A stretch of DNA of 7,518 nt from Fidelibacterota bacterium. GTDB lineage: Bacteria; Fidelibacterota; Fidelibacteria; Fidelibacterales; DSDE01. The DNA lies in assembly GCA_011049095.1 (NCBI GenBank), contig DSDE01000461.1, positions 1 to 7,518 of the forward strand. The letters are read 5' to 3'. Numbering within the stretch: the stretch's first letter is position 1; every line of letters begins with the position of its first letter. This document shows positions 6,419 to 7,518 of this stretch, in pieces. The notes beneath the pieces were generated by a model. The model did not search any database. It worked only from the letters and a program-made list of their open reading frames with translations, and was not told where the DNA came from. The position numbers and the translations under genes were made by a program.

Positions 6419-6710
6419 ATTAATTCTCCTTCCCATACTTTGTCTGTCTTATAACATGTTATCAGATAGCCCGTTCCATTTTCATGCCTTACAACAACGC
6501 ACCAAAAATATTCTCCAATTGCCTGGTAATATAAAATATCTGCGGGTCAATTTTAGTTCTTCTGATAAAATCCGGATTGCTCAGCGTGTCTTTCGCCTCA
6601 TTTTCTCGCCCGGCCATATTCCTGTGTTTAACCGAAATGATATATTCCCAATAAGCTTCTGTGCTTCTGATTTTTTTGTTTAAGGGGCTTGTCGCAAAAA
6701 GGATTGTCAT
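6406..6710 (-). pseudogene. Frameshifted small toxin-like protein (DUF4258 / RelE-Barnase-type)
   Basis: From 6710 the frame reads EAYWEYIISVKHRNMAGREN, then SNPDFIRRTKIDPQIFY, and stops early at 6489 after an unrelated tail. Shifting frame at about 6529-6530 gives YYQAIGEYFWCVVVRHENG, then GYLITCYKTDKVWEGELIWT and a final Arg before TAA at 6406-6408. Joined, this gives the expected order: W-x-Y-I...KH...GRE...TL-x-NPD-x-IRR...D...YY...VVVR...ITxY-x-TxK. The fault is a two-base excess (AT in TTTTATATTACC) or a one-base loss. The family is a small ribonuclease-like toxin fold, commonly upstream of DUF2283 genes; naming it DUF4258 or PBECR-type is tentative. The intact version would be about 100 aa. 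The ATG at 6710 lacks a clear ribosome site, so the true start may differ. It could be a real null mutation, a sequencing error or, less likely, programmed frameshifting. Confidence 0.78.
6426..6432 (-). promoter_or_regulatory. Ribosome binding site of the DUF2283 gene
   Basis: GAAGGAG on the minus strand lies 7 nt before the ATG at 6418. It sits inside the coding sequence of the toxin's reconstructed C-terminus, so the partner keeps its own initiation signal even though toxin translation is broken. Confidence 0.8.
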
Positions 6711-6786
6711 GTACTAAAAGACTTCTTAGGAAAGCTGAATGCAAAGAAAAATCCATTCCTGAAAATATTGAGGCTATAGCTAAGGT

Positions 6787-6804
6787 TGAGCCTGAGCCTG
6801 AGCC
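6787..6804. repeat. Tandem hexamer (TGAGCC)x3
   Basis: Three perfect copies of TGAGCC run in tandem just outside the toxin-like gene. Together with the TGAGNN tract at 5998-6015 it brackets about 770 bp holding the toxin/DUF2283 pair. Confidence 0.6.
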
Positions 6805-6847
6805 CCGTGCATTAGTATTTCCAGAATTTCTAAGGGTTATTAATATT

Positions 6848-6938
6848 CAAGCCTTTCAGGGTTGGGAGAATGGCGCTAGAATACCACGATTTCCCATACG
6901 TTGCACATATGGCTATTATGCTTCAACCCTTTTAGGGT
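6848..6938. repeat. Degenerate REP-like palindrome cluster
   Basis: Three small hairpins lie in a row. CAAGCCT/AGGGTTG (6848-6854/6858-6864, one mismatch, loop TTC) and ACCCT/AGGGT (6926-6930/6934-6938, loop TTT) are near copies of each other. Between them is CCATA/TATGG (6894-6898/6908-6912, nine-base loop), followed by GGCTATTATGCTTCAACCCT. A CCCTTTNAGGG hairpin on either side of a longer central palindrome is a layout I have met in dispersed intergenic repeats of environmental bacteria. The imperfect central stem suggests an old, decaying copy. No Y1 (TnpA-REP) transposase gene is in the window. The 339 bp between the toxin start and the next gene (6711-7049) hold only this, the hexamer tract and no convincing ORF. 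Confidence 0.5.
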
Positions 6939-7049
6939 CACTCAGATCCTCGAAGCGCTTTTCAATTCAAGCAAAAAGAGGCGCCACACTTTCCCCGGCT
7001 GATTTTTATGCTTATATTTGGCTTAATGAAGCAGATGAGATATTAAAAT

Positions 7050-7439
7050 ATGGCCGACGGACGTTCACACAGCTCGAAAACCAAGCTTTTAGAAAAATTA
7101 CGAATGATGAAATCCGGTTTGGAAGATCCGGAACGTGCCCCAGATCTGAAAACTAAATTTCTCCCAAAAACCAGTCAAATACTCACACTGCTGGAAACTG
7201 CCTTCATCGAACAAAAAAAAGCCGAGGCTGAATACCACGTGAAAACAGGCGAACTGCACGAGATTATGCTGAAAGCCGAAGAGCTGCTCACAGCTCTGGA
7301 TGATGAGCTCTATGTGGTGTATGGCCGAAAAAATCCGGCTCTCTATAAATATGGCCTTCGTCCCCATAAGAAAACAGGCCCCAAAGGTCCCCGCAAAAAG
7401 GCCAAAACGGCTGCGAATTCTGAAAATGAAAACAATTAA
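7050..7439 (+). CDS. Small coiled-coil protein with basic tail, unknown function
   Basis: The 129-aa product is soluble, without signal peptide or membrane helix. Residues about 40-86 are Ala/Glu/Leu/Lys-rich and should form one or two long helices, probably a coiled coil. A conserved-looking block DDELYVVYGRKNPALYKYGLRP (84-105) follows, then a Lys/Gly/Pro-rich tail (106-123, HKKTGPKGPRKKAK) and an acidic end SENENN. The basic tail could bind nucleic acid, but no known DNA-binding fold is seen. The ATG at 7050 has only a weak ribosome site (GAG at 7037-7039), so a later start such as Met19 or Met20 is possible. I have a faint impression of similar hypothetical proteins with a YGxxxPxLxxxGLxP motif in accessory regions, but I cannot name a family. 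It stands alone here; a palindrome follows its stop. Confidence 0.7.
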   Translation: MADGRSHSSKTKLLEKLRMMKSGLEDPERAPDLKTKFLPKTSQILTLLETAFIEQKKAEAEYHVKTGELHEIMLKAEELLTALDDELYVVYGRKNPALYKYGLRPHKKTGPKGPRKKAKTAANSENENN

Positions 7440-7453
7440 TTCGCCATTTCTTC

Positions 7454-7470
7454 ATCCAATATTATTGGAT
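7454..7470. repeat. Perfect 7-bp palindrome after the 129-aa gene
   Basis: ATCCAAT and ATTGGAT flank ATT, 14 bp after the stop at 7439. It could be a weak transcription terminator, but the following CATTCAACAATTTT has no uninterrupted T-run. It could equally be a binding site for a dimeric regulator. Confidence 0.45.
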
Positions 7471-7518
7471 CATTCAACAATTTTGCATCTCCTCTCCCAA
7501 AATTTACCCATTGACAAA

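Noticed and set aside
6689..7156. 155-aa open frame on the + strand
   Set aside because: It runs through the TGAGCC repeat and the palindrome cluster, overlaps the toxin-like gene and the 129-aa gene, has no ribosome site and no protein-like pattern; an artefact of repeat DNA.
1..7518. CRISPR array, tRNA, rRNA, integrase or transposase gene
   Set aside because: No regularly spaced repeats, cloverleaf, rRNA motifs or recombinase motifs were seen on either strand.

Overview
The window looks like chromosomal DNA from an uncultured or little-studied Gram-negative (diderm) bacterium of roughly mid-40s percent GC. The evidence is a C-terminal outer-membrane beta-barrel fragment ending in Phe, a secreted hydrolase, a membrane-anchored glycosyltransferase and an E. 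coli-type glycogen branching enzyme. I cannot assign a phylum. The small-protein families and dispersed palindromic DNA on the right are of a kind met in anaerobic environmental lineages, but that is only an impression.

Left part (1-4941): the 3' end of an outer-membrane beta-barrel gene on the + strand stops at a clear intrinsic terminator. It converges on a tight minus-strand operon read right to left: glgB (5'), then a family 2 glycosyltransferase 9 bp downstream, then an alpha/beta-hydrolase whose ATG overlaps the glycosyltransferase stop as ATGA. GlgB introduces alpha-1,6 branches into glycogen. The other two are envelope-type proteins whose substrates cannot be read from sequence, so the link to glycogen is co-transcription only.

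Middle (4942-5650): about 700 bp without a convincing protein gene, mostly AT-rich. It contains a GC-richer block (5205-5341) with five mutually compatible helices including a pseudoknot, a good candidate for a structured RNA. After it come a 31-codon ORF and a 74-aa Cys/His-rich protein, each with a strong Shine-Dalgarno sequence.

Right part (5991-7518): accessory DNA. A DUF2283 gene sits downstream of, and overlaps by 13 nt, a gene for a small toxin-like (DUF4258/RelE-Barnase-type) protein that carries a frameshift; the family's C-terminal half is readable in another frame. This looks like a toxin-antitoxin pair in which the toxin gene is broken and the partner intact. Period-6 TGAGNN tracts lie on both sides of the pair, followed by a degenerate cluster of three small hairpins resembling dispersed REP-type palindromes. 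The window ends with an intact gene for a 129-aa coiled-coil protein with a basic tail and a 17-bp palindrome.

I see no tRNA, rRNA, CRISPR array, integrase or transposase gene. The best candidates for something undescribed are the pseudoknotted RNA block, the 31-aa/74-aa pair and the frameshifted toxin locus.
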